Positions 33,559 to 43,301 of a stretch of DNA of 64,000 nt are shown piece after piece. A model generated the notes under the pieces. That model was given only the letters and a program-made list of their open reading frames with translations, searched no databases and was not told the DNA's origin. How positions within the stretch are numbered: the stretch's first letter is position 1; each line of letters begins with the position of its first letter. The position numbers and the translations under genes are program-made. The DNA lies in contig NZ_KE383843.1 in assembly GCF_000422465.1 (NCBI RefSeq), positions 310,001 through 374,000 of the forward strand. The letters run 5' to 3'. This DNA is from Paenibacillus harenae DSM 16969. GTDB taxonomy: Bacteria > Bacillota > Bacilli > Paenibacillales > Paenibacillaceae.

Positions 33559-36522
33559 CTACCCATCCGTCGGATCTTCCGCAGCTGCGTTGTATACGTT
33601 AAACTCTGTGATTGACCACCAGGTACCCGCACTGCCGGTATTGACGACCTTGATGTAACGAGCCGTCTGCGTGTTGAAGGTTGCCAGTTGGACTTGTTGG
33701 CCGTCTGATACTATGGAAGAAACCTTGTTCCAGTCGGTTCCATCCGTAGATACATACACGTCTGCGCTTCGCGAATAGTCACCGATACTGCTGCCGGAAT
33801 CCAACATAATCTTGTTGAAAGTCTGCGTTTGCCCCATGTCCACTGTAAACGAAAGACCATTGTACTGCCCAGTTCCCGAGCTATACCGAGTGTTTACATT
33901 GTCATCAAGCATGTTTTCGGGATTACCGTCGCCCCACGGACTTATATCCGTTGCCGTTGCGGTCCAACCCGTCTTCGACAGCGCAGCGGGTAGACCTTTG
34001 ACATTGAACGAAGACCCGCCTGAGTACGATCCGTTGCTTCCATACACAGAAACCGCAACCGTTCCCGATTGAAGACCGTCCGGAACGTAAGCGACGATGC
34101 TCGAATCTGACCAGCTGCTAATATTAGCCGGGATCGATCCGAAATTCACCGTGCCCAGCCCCTGTACGTTACCGAAGTTAGAGCCGTCGATCGTAACCTT
34201 ATAGCCCGCCAGGCCTTCGATCGGCGTCAAACTGCCGAAGGCCGGTGTCGGGAAGCTTGACGAATCCTTCGTTGTGAACATCGCCGAGGTTCCGTCAGGG
34301 AGCGTATAGGTAAATGAGCCTATCGGGAAATTCCGGCTGCTGCCGGTCTCATTGTATACGACGGTAACCTGCGCCCCTTCCGTGCTGGTCCAGTTCTGCA
34401 GCTGGAGGCCTTTTGATACCTTTGTCGGAGCTGCGATCGAACCGGTTTCACTCGAAGACCCATACACATTGATCTCGCCGATGGACCACCAGAAACCGGA
34501 TTGTCCGGTACTGACGATGCGAATATACTGTGCCGTCTGGGTTGGCACCGTGATGGTTATCTTTCCTATAACCCCGCTGCCTTGTGCAATCGCGCTGCTC
34601 CAATTGACGCCGTCATTTGAAACATAAACCTGATATTTAGTCATGTAGTCGAAGGAACTGTTTACGCCGTTTTCAAGGACGATTTGATCGAAGCTCGCAG
34701 GGCTTCCCAAATTGACCTGATACCAGTCGCCGTTCTTCAACCCATGCCCGGTGGTCCACCTTGTGCCGAGATCGCCGTCGATAGCGTTCACGGCCGCATC
34801 CCCGGACCCATTCCCAACCGAATTCGACGAAGCCGTGACGGTCCACCCGCTTCGGTCCAACAATTTTCCTCCTGTCTGGATAGAGGCTCCGACCGGAAGG
34901 GAATAAGTGATCAAGCTATTTTCGGCAGGGATGGTATTCTGATAGTCCAGTAATGCCGGATCGTAGGTTATAATAGCCGAATCAGATGCGGATTTCTTCT
35001 TCGGTTTAAACCTAAAGTCATGCGTCGGATCCGAGACATGAATCGCTGCAGGAGAACTGCCTTTCTTCTTAGATCCCGACCACGTAAACGTGACGCCATC
35101 GCCGGCGTTCAAGGTGTATTCGAATGATCGCTTTCCGTCTGCAACGCTGATGGTCTTCGACTCGATCCCCGAGTTATACGCAATCAGGACCTTCGATCCA
35201 TCCGGGTTCTGGAACGCAACATTCTCTACGCTTCCATCCCCGAAGGTATTCGAGTAAATGCGATAGGCTCCGGTCTTTACAAACTTGCTGGCATGAGCGA
35301 GTGCGTAATAGTCCACATTCTTAGTTACTTCTCCGTTAACCGGATTAATGGTAAGCAATCCGCGAACCCAAGCTTCACCATCCGTATCGCTGTTGAGCGG
35401 ACCCCTGTCGGGGTCAAGTGCAATGTTCCATAGAATCACACCGTCCGCCCAATTACGCATACCATTGATAATCCAAGTATGAAGCGAGTCATAAAACGCT
35501 TCCTGGTCATTTGCTTGCCAAATACCACCCGTTGCTTCCGTGATAAAAACTTCTTTTCCTGGATAGTCGTTGTGGACTAGAGTTTGTGAAATGGGGTTGC
35601 CGCTATAGATGTGCCATCCCGTTCCGGCGGCGTACTTGGAGGCCTCAGAGTCGCTAAATATCTTCTCGGGATACGAAGGCACATCCCAGTTGTGATCCCA
35701 AGCTAAAATCTTCGTCGAAATACGGTTAGCCGCAAACGCCTCGCCCATCTCCTTAATCAACGCGGATTCCTGGTACGCGGACAGAAACATGCCGGGATAG
35801 GTGGGAGTGCCCATGGGTTCATTTTGCGGCGTAACATAGGATACTGGCACACCGGTATTCTCGTAAGCTTGTACGTACTTTACAAAATAGTTGGCGAGCT
35901 CATCATAGTACCCATCCTTAAGAGTACCTCCTATCATAGAATCGGAAGTCTTCATCCAACCTGGCGGGCTCCACGGAGTAGCCATGATTTTCATAGAAGG
36001 GTTAAGCGAAAGAGCCTCCTTCAGAGCCGGAATGATGTACTCCTCATCATGCTCGATAGAGAAGCCCGCCAGCGTCGGATCCGTTTCTCCCGCCGGCATG
36101 TCGTCATAGGAGTAATTCCCGGATGCATTGAAATCCGTAGCGCCCATCGGAGTGCGGAGTAAGCTAAGACCGATGCCTGACGAAGGATCAAACAGATTGC
36201 TCATCAGCTCCGTGCGCTGGGATTCCGACATCTTGTTCCGGATTAGCCAAGCGGAAGAGTCGGTCATGCCCGCCCCAAAACCTTGAACTTCTTGATACTT
36301 GCGGCTTGCGTCGACATTGATTGTAAGCGGGTTAGTCGTTTGCACGGTTTGGAATAACACATCGTCCTGTTGTTCAAGCCACTTGTCGCCCGATATGTCT
36401 GTCAGCCAAACCTGAACGGAATTTCTTTCCGCAGCCTGGATTGGATAAGATGGTATGAAAACAAGACTGATACACATGATAGACACTAATAGTAGAAGGA
36501 AAGATTTTTTTGTTATGTTCAT
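33559..36522 (-). CDS. Secreted GH30 glycosidase with two discoidin-type domains and an IPT/TIG domain
   Basis: 987 aa from ATG 36522, chosen because TTAGGAG lies 7 nt upstream and a signal peptide begins there (MNITKKSFLLLLVSIMC); the frame is open 165 bases further upstream. GH30 catalytic barrel, about residues 45-525: YQEVQGFGAGMTDSSAW, TPQNEP (acid/base Glu) and FITEATGG (nucleophile Glu). It is followed by a F5/8 type C (CBM32-like) domain at about 560-700, an IPT/TIG domain at about 757-843, and a second F5/8 domain to the end. It is a large extracellular retaining glycosidase for beta-glucan or similar. It is the last gene of the LacI-controlled sugar operon and also has its own cre-like site. 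Confidence 0.92.
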   Translation of the reverse strand: MNITKKSFLLLLVSIMCISLVFIPSYPIQAAERNSVQVWLTDISGDKWLEQQDDVLFQTVQTTNPLTINVDASRKYQEVQGFGAGMTDSSAWLIRNKMSESQRTELMSNLFDPSSGIGLSLLRTPMGATDFNASGNYSYDDMPAGETDPTLAGFSIEHDEEYIIPALKEALSLNPSMKIMATPWSPPGWMKTSDSMIGGTLKDGYYDELANYFVKYVQAYENTGVPVSYVTPQNEPMGTPTYPGMFLSAYQESALIKEMGEAFAANRISTKILAWDHNWDVPSYPEKIFSDSEASKYAAGTGWHIYSGNPISQTLVHNDYPGKEVFITEATGGIWQANDQEAFYDSLHTWIINGMRNWADGVILWNIALDPDRGPLNSDTDGEAWVRGLLTINPVNGEVTKNVDYYALAHASKFVKTGAYRIYSNTFGDGSVENVAFQNPDGSKVLIAYNSGIESKTISVADGKRSFEYTLNAGDGVTFTWSGSKKKGSSPAAIHVSDPTHDFRFKPKKKSASDSAIITYDPALLDYQNTIPAENSLITYSLPVGASIQTGGKLLDRSGWTVTASSNSVGNGSGDAAVNAIDGDLGTRWTTGHGLKNGDWYQVNLGSPASFDQIVLENGVNSSFDYMTKYQVYVSNDGVNWSSAIAQGSGVIGKITITVPTQTAQYIRIVSTGQSGFWWSIGEINVYGSSSETGSIAAPTKVSKGLQLQNWTSTEGAQVTVVYNETGSSRNFPIGSFTYTLPDGTSAMFTTKDSSSFPTPAFGSLTPIEGLAGYKVTIDGSNFGNVQGLGTVNFGSIPANISSWSDSSIVAYVPDGLQSGTVAVSVYGSNGSYSGGSSFNVKGLPAALSKTGWTATATDISPWGDGNPENMLDDNVNTRYSSGTGQYNGLSFTVDMGQTQTFNKIMLDSGSSIGDYSRSADVYVSTDGTDWNKVSSIVSDGQQVQLATFNTQTARYIKVVNTGSAGTWWSITEFNVYNAAAEDPTDG

Positions 36523-36580
36523 GTTCGTTCTCCTAACAGAAGAGATTTTTTGGCTATAAACCATTGCCCCTCGAAGCGTT

Positions 36581-36595
36581 CGAAAACGCTTCCAA
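36581..36595 (-). promoter_or_regulatory. CcpA cre-like site upstream of GH30
   Basis: The minus strand reads TTGGAAGCGTTTTCG. This fits the cre consensus WTGNAANCGNWNNCW at 14 of 15 positions (the last is G). It lies about 60 nt before the GH30 start. Confidence 0.55.
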
Positions 36596-36687
36596 GGATC
36601 AGTGGAAATCTGCGAACACCATACATCGGAGAACGGATGTTCAAGACGTATGGATTGTTCGCTAATTTCCCCCTCCCCCCAGAACAA

Positions 36688-38145
36688 CTATAATTTATAT
36701 ATCCTTACTTGATAGGGGATCTCGTTCTTCCCGTTACAAAAAAATGATAATCCTAATGCGGATGAGGACGGATAAATCAAATCGGTAATCACGACAAGAC
36801 CATCGTTCGCAAATACTTCAACGGAGGAGCGATCTACAAGAAGACGAAGTTGTAGACTCTGCTGATCGGGCGGCATGATCGCTTGATGTTTGCCGGAGAA
36901 ATGCTCATGAAAATCAACGGTTCCCGAACGAGTGCGGTCTACAAATACGGCCGAATCCTTCACGGAATAACCTGCTACCGTTTCTTCCTGTTCCGAGGTT
37001 CTTAGTTTAAACCCAAAGGAGTCAATCCCCTCTCCAGGCTTAAATTCGACCACAATTTCATACGTTTCCAGTTGTTGATCCTTCAATACCAAATTCAGTT
37101 CGTTTACAGCTTCCCCTTCCGTCTCTATAAGAAGAGTTCTGATCTTTTCCAGTTCCCTCACAGGACGTTGAATCAATACCGTTTCGCCATTTCTTGATTC
37201 CAGTGTAAGCTCCCTTGGAATCGTCATGGCGCCTCTCCAGCCTTCGGTAGGAGTCGTATTCGCATATTTCCAATTGCTCATCCAGCCGATATAGATTCGG
37301 CGTCCGTCTTCTTCCGGTATGTCCGACCAGCTTACGCCTGCATAATTATCCCTGCCATGATCTAACCAGCGAACGGTTTGGGAAGCTTCATCCGGTATAA
37401 AGGTGCGACCGTCGAGATGCCCGGTAAAGTACTGGGTTCTTGAGCCCTCCTTGATGTGAGGCTCGTTTCCAATGCTTACAAGCAAGACCCATTTCCGTTG
37501 CGTTCTATCCCCATCAAGAGATAACGCGAACAAATCGGGACATTCCCAGACGGCGTCATGGGAACCGATCCCTTCACCGAATTCGCTGCCAAAGGTCCAT
37601 TCTATTAAATTGGGCGAATAGTATAGGCAAACTGTTTGGCCGCAAGCGAGAACCATCACCCAACGCTTCGTTTCTTCATGCCAGAAAACCTTCGGATCCC
37701 GAAAATCATGATAGGTGTCAGAAGTGACAACCGGATTACCCCTGTATTTGATCCAGGTCCTGCCACAATCTTTGCTATAGGCAATACTTTGGCTTTCCTT
37801 TCGTGTCAACCCGGGGTTATGATGAGTAAAAATAGCGACAAGACCAGGCTTTCCGCCGAAAAAACCCGTTGTGTCGTTCCAATCCACCACAGCGCTGCCT
37901 GAAAAAATCATGCCCTTCTCATCGGGCGCCAGCGCTATGGGGAGGTGTTCCCATGTCATGAGATCCCTGCTTACCGCATGTCCCCAATGTATAGGTCCAA
38001 AGTCCGTTCCGTACGGATGGTGTTGGTAGAAAAGATGATATTCCCCATCAAAATATACCAGCCCATTCGGGTCATTCATCCATTCAGACGCAGGAGAAAA
38101 ATGAAACTTGGGACGGTACTTATCAACTTTTATAGTTTGCAACAT
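36688..38145 (-). CDS. GH32 glycosidase (sucrose/fructan hydrolase)
   Basis: 485 aa from ATG 38145, preceded by GAGAGGAAG; a longer frame from 38175 has no RBS. It has the five-bladed propeller with nucleophile motif WMNDPNG, then FRDPK (transition-state Asp) and WECPDLF (acid/base Glu), and a C-terminal beta-sandwich (SVEVFANDG). There is no signal peptide, so it acts on imported sucrose or fructo-oligosaccharides. It lies between a binding-protein gene and the GH30 gene in the LacI-linked operon. Whether it prefers sucrose-phosphate, sucrose or levan/inulin oligomers cannot be told. Confidence 0.94.
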   Translation of the reverse strand: MLQTIKVDKYRPKFHFSPASEWMNDPNGLVYFDGEYHLFYQHHPYGTDFGPIHWGHAVSRDLMTWEHLPIALAPDEKGMIFSGSAVVDWNDTTGFFGGKPGLVAIFTHHNPGLTRKESQSIAYSKDCGRTWIKYRGNPVVTSDTYHDFRDPKVFWHEETKRWVMVLACGQTVCLYYSPNLIEWTFGSEFGEGIGSHDAVWECPDLFALSLDGDRTQRKWVLLVSIGNEPHIKEGSRTQYFTGHLDGRTFIPDEASQTVRWLDHGRDNYAGVSWSDIPEEDGRRIYIGWMSNWKYANTTPTEGWRGAMTIPRELTLESRNGETVLIQRPVRELEKIRTLLIETEGEAVNELNLVLKDQQLETYEIVVEFKPGEGIDSFGFKLRTSEQEETVAGYSVKDSAVFVDRTRSGTVDFHEHFSGKHQAIMPPDQQSLQLRLLVDRSSVEVFANDGLVVITDLIYPSSSALGLSFFCNGKNEIPYQVRIYKL

Positions 38146-38202
38146 CTTCTCTTCCTCTCTATCCTGATCGCTCATATTCGCTACAGTCCAAATAGGCAGG
38201 CA

Positions 38203-38237
38203 AACAATGAGTTCCGTTAAAGACAGAACTCATTGTT
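38203..38237 (-). promoter_or_regulatory. Intercistronic hairpin after the binding-protein gene
   Basis: AACAATGAGTTC (38203-38214) and GAACTCATTGTT (38226-38237) form a perfect 12-bp stem. There is no T tract, so it more likely stabilises the upstream binding-protein mRNA than terminates. Confidence 0.6.
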
Positions 38238-38250
38238 ACCTATATTGATC

Positions 38251-39993
38251 TTACTGACCTAACGAGCTTTGAATTTCTGGCGTGATTTTGTCGCCGCCTT
38301 CTTTTTTCCACTGTTCTACAAATGAATCAAAGGTGTCGATCGGTTGCACGCCGATAATGATTTTGGAGAACGTTTCGTACTCGAGTTTTTTCAAATTGCC
38401 CCATCGTTTATCCATCGTTTCGGTTTTTGCATAAGTCAAGGTATTGACCCACTTGAACTTACCGCCCACATAAGGCCTCAGGCCGATGCCAAAGGAATAA
38501 ACCAATCCGAAATCATTCGCCTTGTCCCCGGAGAAATCCCAACCCGAAATGTTCAAATTGTCGTACGGCTTGGTTTTGAAAGCGATCATCTTGTCGAATA
38601 TCGGGATTGCGCCAGGATCGTAGCTGTCAAAGTCAGCGCGTATCTCGTCGACCGTTCCCTTGCCCTCAGTATAGTCAATCATTCCCTGCAGGATCTTGGC
38701 GGGACCGTCCGCGTATGAGTACGTCAGGTAGAACGGGTATGGATAATCCGACAAAACCGCCCGGTCCTCCTTGGCGACGAGTTTATCCAGGCTAGCTGTT
38801 TTAATGTTCAGCAGTTTAATAATAGCTTCCGGATTTTTGGCGTCCTTGCTGATGACCGCAAATTGAGAGGCCGCGTTGCCGCCTTTCGCCAGGGTAATAC
38901 CGTCAGATCCGGAAGGCAAAAGATAAGCCTGCCAGTTAGCGTTATTGTCGTTTCTCCAGCTGTTTCCAATCTCGGTGAAAGGGTTCCACCAAGTACCGAA
39001 GAACAACCCCGCTTTGTTATTTGAAATCAGTTCCTCTGTATTAGACGTCAACATGTCCTTGGAAATCAGCCCTTGTTTGTACATGTCGGCCAACTTCTGA
39101 AGGGCCGCCTTTGTTTCGGGCAGAATCGAACCGTAAACCGCTTCGCCGTTGCTGTCCTTTACCCAAAAGCCGGGGAAAGCGTTGAAGGCTGAGAATATGG
39201 AATCAAAGTGCAAACTGAAGTTCTGGTCATCCATATCCTGGTACAGTTTTCCGTCTTTCTTCGGACCCACAAGGCCAACCGTATCCGGTTTGCCGTTGCC
39301 GTCCGGATCTTGCTCGACGAACGCTTTCGCCACGGCTGCAAGCTCATCCAGGTTCGTAGGCGCTTTGAGCCCTACTTTATCCAGCCAATCTTGACGAACC
39401 CACATGACAGGCAAGAAATCCACAAGCGGTTTGGCGCCAGGAATGCCATACATCTTGCCGTCTTCCTTGACCAGGCTGTCGAACAATTCCTTGTTGGAGT
39501 CGTATACTGCCTTCACATCCGGGCTTGCGTACTTCTCCCAAACCTCGGAGATGTCCATGGCGAGGCCTGATTTGACAATCGCTCTGTACTGGGGATAAGT
39601 CAGATTCGTCAAGTAATCCGGGATAGTCCCGCTTGCGATTGCCAAATCCACTTGCTTCGGATAATCGGATGCGACGAATGCATTCTTGATCTCAATGTTG
39701 TAATCTGCCTTAAGCTTCCTTGTGTACGCATTGTCTTCCAAGGATTGGCCGTCAGGGTATTTCGCATCCGGATTCGCCCATGTTCCCCTCGAAAGAACGG
39801 TCAGCTCTGGCTGTTTGCCAAACGGATCCGCTTGCGTCACTGTTGGAGCCGTAGGCTCGCTAGTAGAAGACTGGGTGTTACTGCCATTGTCGCTATTGCT
39901 CCCATTGCCGGTACAACCCGCGAGCAAGGAAGCGACAAGCGACAAAGACAGGGCTGCTGTGCTCGCCTTTCTGATGATGCTTGATTTCTTCAT
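38251..39993 (-). CDS. Sugar ABC transporter substrate-binding lipoprotein (LplA type)
   Basis: 580 aa with signal peptide and lipobox LLAGC, typical of the large binding proteins of Paenibacillus LplABC-type importers. A short Ser/Thr/Asn-rich linker is followed by an SBP_bac_1 fold (GKQPELTVLSRGTW, then YADGPAKILQGMIDYTEGKG). It captures an oligosaccharide outside the cell, here probably a fructan or glucan fragment given the GH32 and GH30 genes downstream. It is the third gene of the operon. No ATPase is encoded, so a shared MsmX-type ATPase must drive import. Confidence 0.92.
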   Translation of the reverse strand: MKKSSIIRKASTAALSLSLVASLLAGCTGNGSNSDNGSNTQSSTSEPTAPTVTQADPFGKQPELTVLSRGTWANPDAKYPDGQSLEDNAYTRKLKADYNIEIKNAFVASDYPKQVDLAIASGTIPDYLTNLTYPQYRAIVKSGLAMDISEVWEKYASPDVKAVYDSNKELFDSLVKEDGKMYGIPGAKPLVDFLPVMWVRQDWLDKVGLKAPTNLDELAAVAKAFVEQDPDGNGKPDTVGLVGPKKDGKLYQDMDDQNFSLHFDSIFSAFNAFPGFWVKDSNGEAVYGSILPETKAALQKLADMYKQGLISKDMLTSNTEELISNNKAGLFFGTWWNPFTEIGNSWRNDNNANWQAYLLPSGSDGITLAKGGNAASQFAVISKDAKNPEAIIKLLNIKTASLDKLVAKEDRAVLSDYPYPFYLTYSYADGPAKILQGMIDYTEGKGTVDEIRADFDSYDPGAIPIFDKMIAFKTKPYDNLNISGWDFSGDKANDFGLVYSFGIGLRPYVGGKFKWVNTLTYAKTETMDKRWGNLKKLEYETFSKIIIGVQPIDTFDSFVEQWKKEGGDKITPEIQSSLGQ

Positions 39994-40066
39994 ACGTACA
40001 TTCCCCTTTATTATTATTTATGTCAAAGGATGTTCTCCTCGGACAACAACGCCCCGGACACGCTTG

Positions 40067-40960
40067 TTATCCCTTCACGGATCCAAGCGTAATCCCTTTC
40101 ACAAAATATCTCTGCAAGAACGGATAGATCAGCATCACCGGAATTATCGCCACAAAAATCTTGGCCGCATTCAAGGATCCGTTGTTCAATTTGGTGGCAC
40201 GGTCGAGCTCTTCAAGGGACAGGTTCGCCAGATTTTCAAGGCTCGCCGAGACGACCAACTGCTGAATATAGGTTTGCAACGGATAACTATCCATTTGCGT
40301 GGACAGGACCATCCCTTGAAAGAATTCATTCCAATGCCCTACCATCGTGAACAAAAGGACGGTCGCCAATACAGGCTTCAGGAGCGGCAGCAATACCTGA
40401 TACAGGACTCTCCACGGACCAGCCCCGTCGATTTTCGCCGCCTCTTCCAGCTCTTCCGGCAGATTCTTGATGAAGTTCGTAATCAGAATCATGTTGAATA
40501 TCGGAATTCCGCCGCTTAGCACCAAGCCCCAGATGCTGTCCATCAGGTTGTAGTTCCTCATGGTGATAAACCAAGGAATCAAACCGCCGTTAAACAACAA
40601 GCAGAAGATGAATGCCCACATCAGCAAATTGCGTCCCGGAAATTGCCTGCTTGTTCTGGATAACGGGTACGCTGCGAGCGACAACACCAGCATCGTAAAC
40701 GCCGCTCCTAGTACAACCCGTTGTATCGATACCCAAAACGCTTTAAAGAAACCGGAATCCGATAAAATCGCGTCAAACGAATATAAATTGAAGCCAATCG
40801 GATAAACAGATACAATTCCCGCCTGCACGGCTTCTTTTTCACTCAACGCAACCATCAAGGTATACCAGAGCGGCAACAAACTCAGCAGCGTCAAGCTAAT
40901 GAGAATGATTAAATTGAATACGTCAAATGCTTTTGATCCCAATGAACGATTCTCGATCAC
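40067..40960 (-). CDS. Sugar ABC transporter permease (LplC/YtcP type)
   Basis: 297 aa, about six membrane segments. It has the typical N-terminus SKAFDVFNLIILISLTLLSLLPLWYTLMVALS and the EAA loop ELEEAAKIDGAGPWRVLYQVLLPLLKPV for ATPase docking, and ends in YFVKGITLGSVKG, the usual tail of this permease family. It pairs with the permease encoded 16 bases upstream to form the channel for the LplA-type binding protein. No ATPase gene is in the operon. Confidence 0.94.
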   Translation of the reverse strand: MIENRSLGSKAFDVFNLIILISLTLLSLLPLWYTLMVALSEKEAVQAGIVSVYPIGFNLYSFDAILSDSGFFKAFWVSIQRVVLGAAFTMLVLSLAAYPLSRTSRQFPGRNLLMWAFIFCLLFNGGLIPWFITMRNYNLMDSIWGLVLSGGIPIFNMILITNFIKNLPEELEEAAKIDGAGPWRVLYQVLLPLLKPVLATVLLFTMVGHWNEFFQGMVLSTQMDSYPLQTYIQQLVVSASLENLANLSLEELDRATKLNNGSLNAAKIFVAIIPVMLIYPFLQRYFVKGITLGSVKG

Positions 40961-40976
40961 TTTACTTCCTCCAAAC

Positions 40977-41912
40977 TTAGAAGATTCGATAGCCCAAGAG
41001 CTTCCTTGCCAGCCAGTACCCCGCGGTAATAAGAATAAAGCTGACGACCGATTTCAATAAACCAACCGCTGTGCCGAAACTGAAATCCAACCCCTGCAGC
41101 CCAGCGCGATAAACAAAAGTATCAATAATATCTCCAGTGCTGTACACAAGCGGATTGTACAAGTTGTATACTTGATCGAAGCCTGCATCCAGGATGCCTC
41201 CAAGCGACAAAATGGCTAATAGTGCGATGGTGCTGCGAATGCCCGGCAGCGTTATATGCCACACTTTTCTCCAGCGACCCGCCCCGTCGACCACTGCCGC
41301 CTCATAAAGCGTGTGATCAATGCCGGCCAATGCGGCCAAATAGATGATCGCGTTGAAGCCGAAGTTCTTCCATACATCCGACCCGATGAGGAAACCCCTG
41401 AATAAATCCGCCTTTTGAAAAAATAGGACAGGATCAAAGCCCATAAATTCCAACAGGTTGTTAACCGGACCATTGTACGAAAAAATTTGCAGCATAATGC
41501 CGGATAAAATAACCCAGGACAAGAAAAAAGGCAGGTATACGCTCGTTTGAATCGTCTTGACCAAGTACTTTTGCCTTAGCTCATTCAGCAGCAGCGCGAA
41601 TATTAATGGAATGAACAAATTGCAGATGATTTTGCCAAAAGCAATGATCAATGTGTTCCTCAAGGCAACTCGCGCATCGTTCAACTCAAACATGTATTGG
41701 AAATGCTCAAAACCGACAAATTCCGAATGCAGAAACCCTGTCCCCGCATTGTAATCCTGGAATGCCATCACAATTCCAAACATCGGAGTGATTTGAAACA
41801 AAGCCAACCAAATTAAAGCCGGAACAAGCATGATCCAATAATGCTTTACATCGGGATTCTTAATCCTGCGCCGCTTTAACCCCACATTTTCATTTTTCAA
41901 ATTAGTACTCAC
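40977..41912 (-). CDS. Sugar ABC transporter permease (LplB type)
   Basis: 311 aa from GTG 41912, preferred over a GTG at 41930 because GGAGGG lies 9 nt upstream of it. The N-terminal cytosolic RRRIKNPDVKHYWIMLVPAL segment and the first TM are typical of LplB proteins, as are MAFQDYNAGTGF, the EAA loop YEAAVVDGAGRWRKVWHITLPGI, and the C-terminal GYWLARKLLGYRIF. It is the first gene of the operon, 365 bases upstream of which lies the divergent lacI-type gene. Confidence 0.93.
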   Translation of the reverse strand: MSTNLKNENVGLKRRRIKNPDVKHYWIMLVPALIWLALFQITPMFGIVMAFQDYNAGTGFLHSEFVGFEHFQYMFELNDARVALRNTLIIAFGKIICNLFIPLIFALLLNELRQKYLVKTIQTSVYLPFFLSWVILSGIMLQIFSYNGPVNNLLEFMGFDPVLFFQKADLFRGFLIGSDVWKNFGFNAIIYLAALAGIDHTLYEAAVVDGAGRWRKVWHITLPGIRSTIALLAILSLGGILDAGFDQVYNLYNPLVYSTGDIIDTFVYRAGLQGLDFSFGTAVGLLKSVVSFILITAGYWLARKLLGYRIF

Positions 41913-42034
41913 TAGCGAGAATCCCTCCACATTCTAAAATTCACAAAGTATTGCGTCGCTCCCGATAAAACGATTTTATATTTCATTTGTCGCCCCCTAG
42001 AGTATAATTCTGCTCTTAGTCATGAATACTTGTG

Positions 42035-42224
42035 AATACGTATTATAACAATGGAAGCACTTACAACGAAAGCATAACACTTTGATTTAACAGCTGTCAA
42101 TACTAATCTAAAGGTATGAGCTTGAATATCACTGGCAATGCCAGGATTGATTTATTCACGATTCTAGAATACGATTTCTTAAATTAAAAATGTATTCTTG
42201 AATATTAAAAATTTTATTCAGAAT
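42035..42224. promoter_or_regulatory. Regulatory region between LacI gene and sugar operon, three palindromes
   Basis: Three dyads lie between the divergent genes. AATACGTATT (42035-42044) directly overlaps a TATAAT box on the minus strand (42045-42050). ATTCTAGAAT lies at 42161-42170. ATTCTTGAATA (42194-42204) pairs with TATTCAGAAT (42215-42224), missing one base. Any of them may be operators of the LacI-family protein. Confidence 0.5.
42051..42065 (+). promoter_or_regulatory. CcpA cre-like site upstream of the sugar operon
   Basis: ATGGAAGCACTTACA fits WTGNAANCGNWNNCW except for A instead of G at position 9. It sits just upstream of the TATAAT on the minus strand, a position that would let CcpA block the promoter. 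Confidence 0.45.
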
Positions 42225-42277
42225 ATATTATTGCTATTCGTTTTATGATATAGTAACTCTGAAAGGAGCTTATCCCT

Positions 42278-43273
42278 ATGGCAAAACTGACTATGAAGGA
42301 AATAGCAAAAAAGGCGAAAGTGTCCCAACCGACTGTATCCCGGGTCCTTAATGGCCATAAAGGAGTCAGCGAAGAAATCGTCAATGCCGTTATGAAAGTG
42401 GTTGAAGAGGTTGGCTATGTTCCCAATAAAGCGGCTCAAACGTTGAAAAGAAGCAGTACGAACATTATTGGCATTAGCACAAGGGAGATCGACAATCCTT
42501 ATTTTGTGGATATCATTGATTCGCTGGAGCTTGAAGCGAGGAAGAACGGGTACAATATTCTGTTACACAACTCCAAATATAATCCGGTGACGGAATGGGA
42601 GAACATACAAAACTTTGTTTCCCGGCAGGTGGACGGGATCATCATCGTGCCTTCAAGCGATTTTAACCTTGAGCGGATTTCAAAGCTGGATATCCCCACC
42701 GTTGTGATCACCAATAATAAAAAAATGCTCGACAGTGTCGGAATCAACCATCTTCAAGCAGGCAAATTGGCGGGAGAAAGCTTCATTCATTCCGGACACA
42801 AGACATTTGGATACATTGGATCGATACGAGACGACGAAAAATTTTACGGTTTGGAAAGCGTTTTGCAAGAAAACGGCTTTATGTTTGACCCAAATAACTT
42901 CCTGCTGGTTGAATCTTCAAATGACAGCTTTATGATTCGCAGATATATCGAAAAATTTTTGGATGAGTCGGAGAAGCTTGAATTCACATGTCTATTCGCG
43001 GAAAATGACATCATGGCCCTTGAGTTCATGAGAGCCGCGCAGCAAAGACAAATTCGGGTTCCCGAAGACGTGAGCATCATAGGTTTTGACGATACGTATC
43101 TGTCGAAAATCATGGAGATTTCAAGCATGCATCAACCGATTAAAGAAATGGTAAAGACTACTTTTGAAATACTCCTGAACCGGATCCATCAAGAGGTGCC
43201 CTCCAGCTTGGTAAATATTATGATGGAACCCACATTGATCGAAAGAAAAAGCTCCAAGTTTAGACGAAGATAG
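42278..43273 (+). CDS. LacI family transcriptional regulator
   Basis: 331 aa. The N-terminal HTH reads TMKEIAKKAKVSQPTVSRVL, the hinge is NKAAQTLKRS, and the periplasmic-binding-like effector domain has IIGISTREIDNPYF and FTCLFAENDIMALEFM. AAAGGAGC precedes the ATG. It is divergent from the LplB-LplC-LplA-GH32-GH30 operon and most likely represses it until a sugar (fructose- or glucan-derived) binds. A terminator follows. Confidence 0.94.
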   Translation: MAKLTMKEIAKKAKVSQPTVSRVLNGHKGVSEEIVNAVMKVVEEVGYVPNKAAQTLKRSSTNIIGISTREIDNPYFVDIIDSLELEARKNGYNILLHNSKYNPVTEWENIQNFVSRQVDGIIIVPSSDFNLERISKLDIPTVVITNNKKMLDSVGINHLQAGKLAGESFIHSGHKTFGYIGSIRDDEKFYGLESVLQENGFMFDPNNFLLVESSNDSFMIRRYIEKFLDESEKLEFTCLFAENDIMALEFMRAAQQRQIRVPEDVSIIGFDDTYLSKIMEISSMHQPIKEMVKTTFEILLNRIHQEVPSSLVNIMMEPTLIERKSSKFRRR

Positions 43274-43301
43274 TTTACCATGAGATACTCAGAGTTGAAG
43301 G

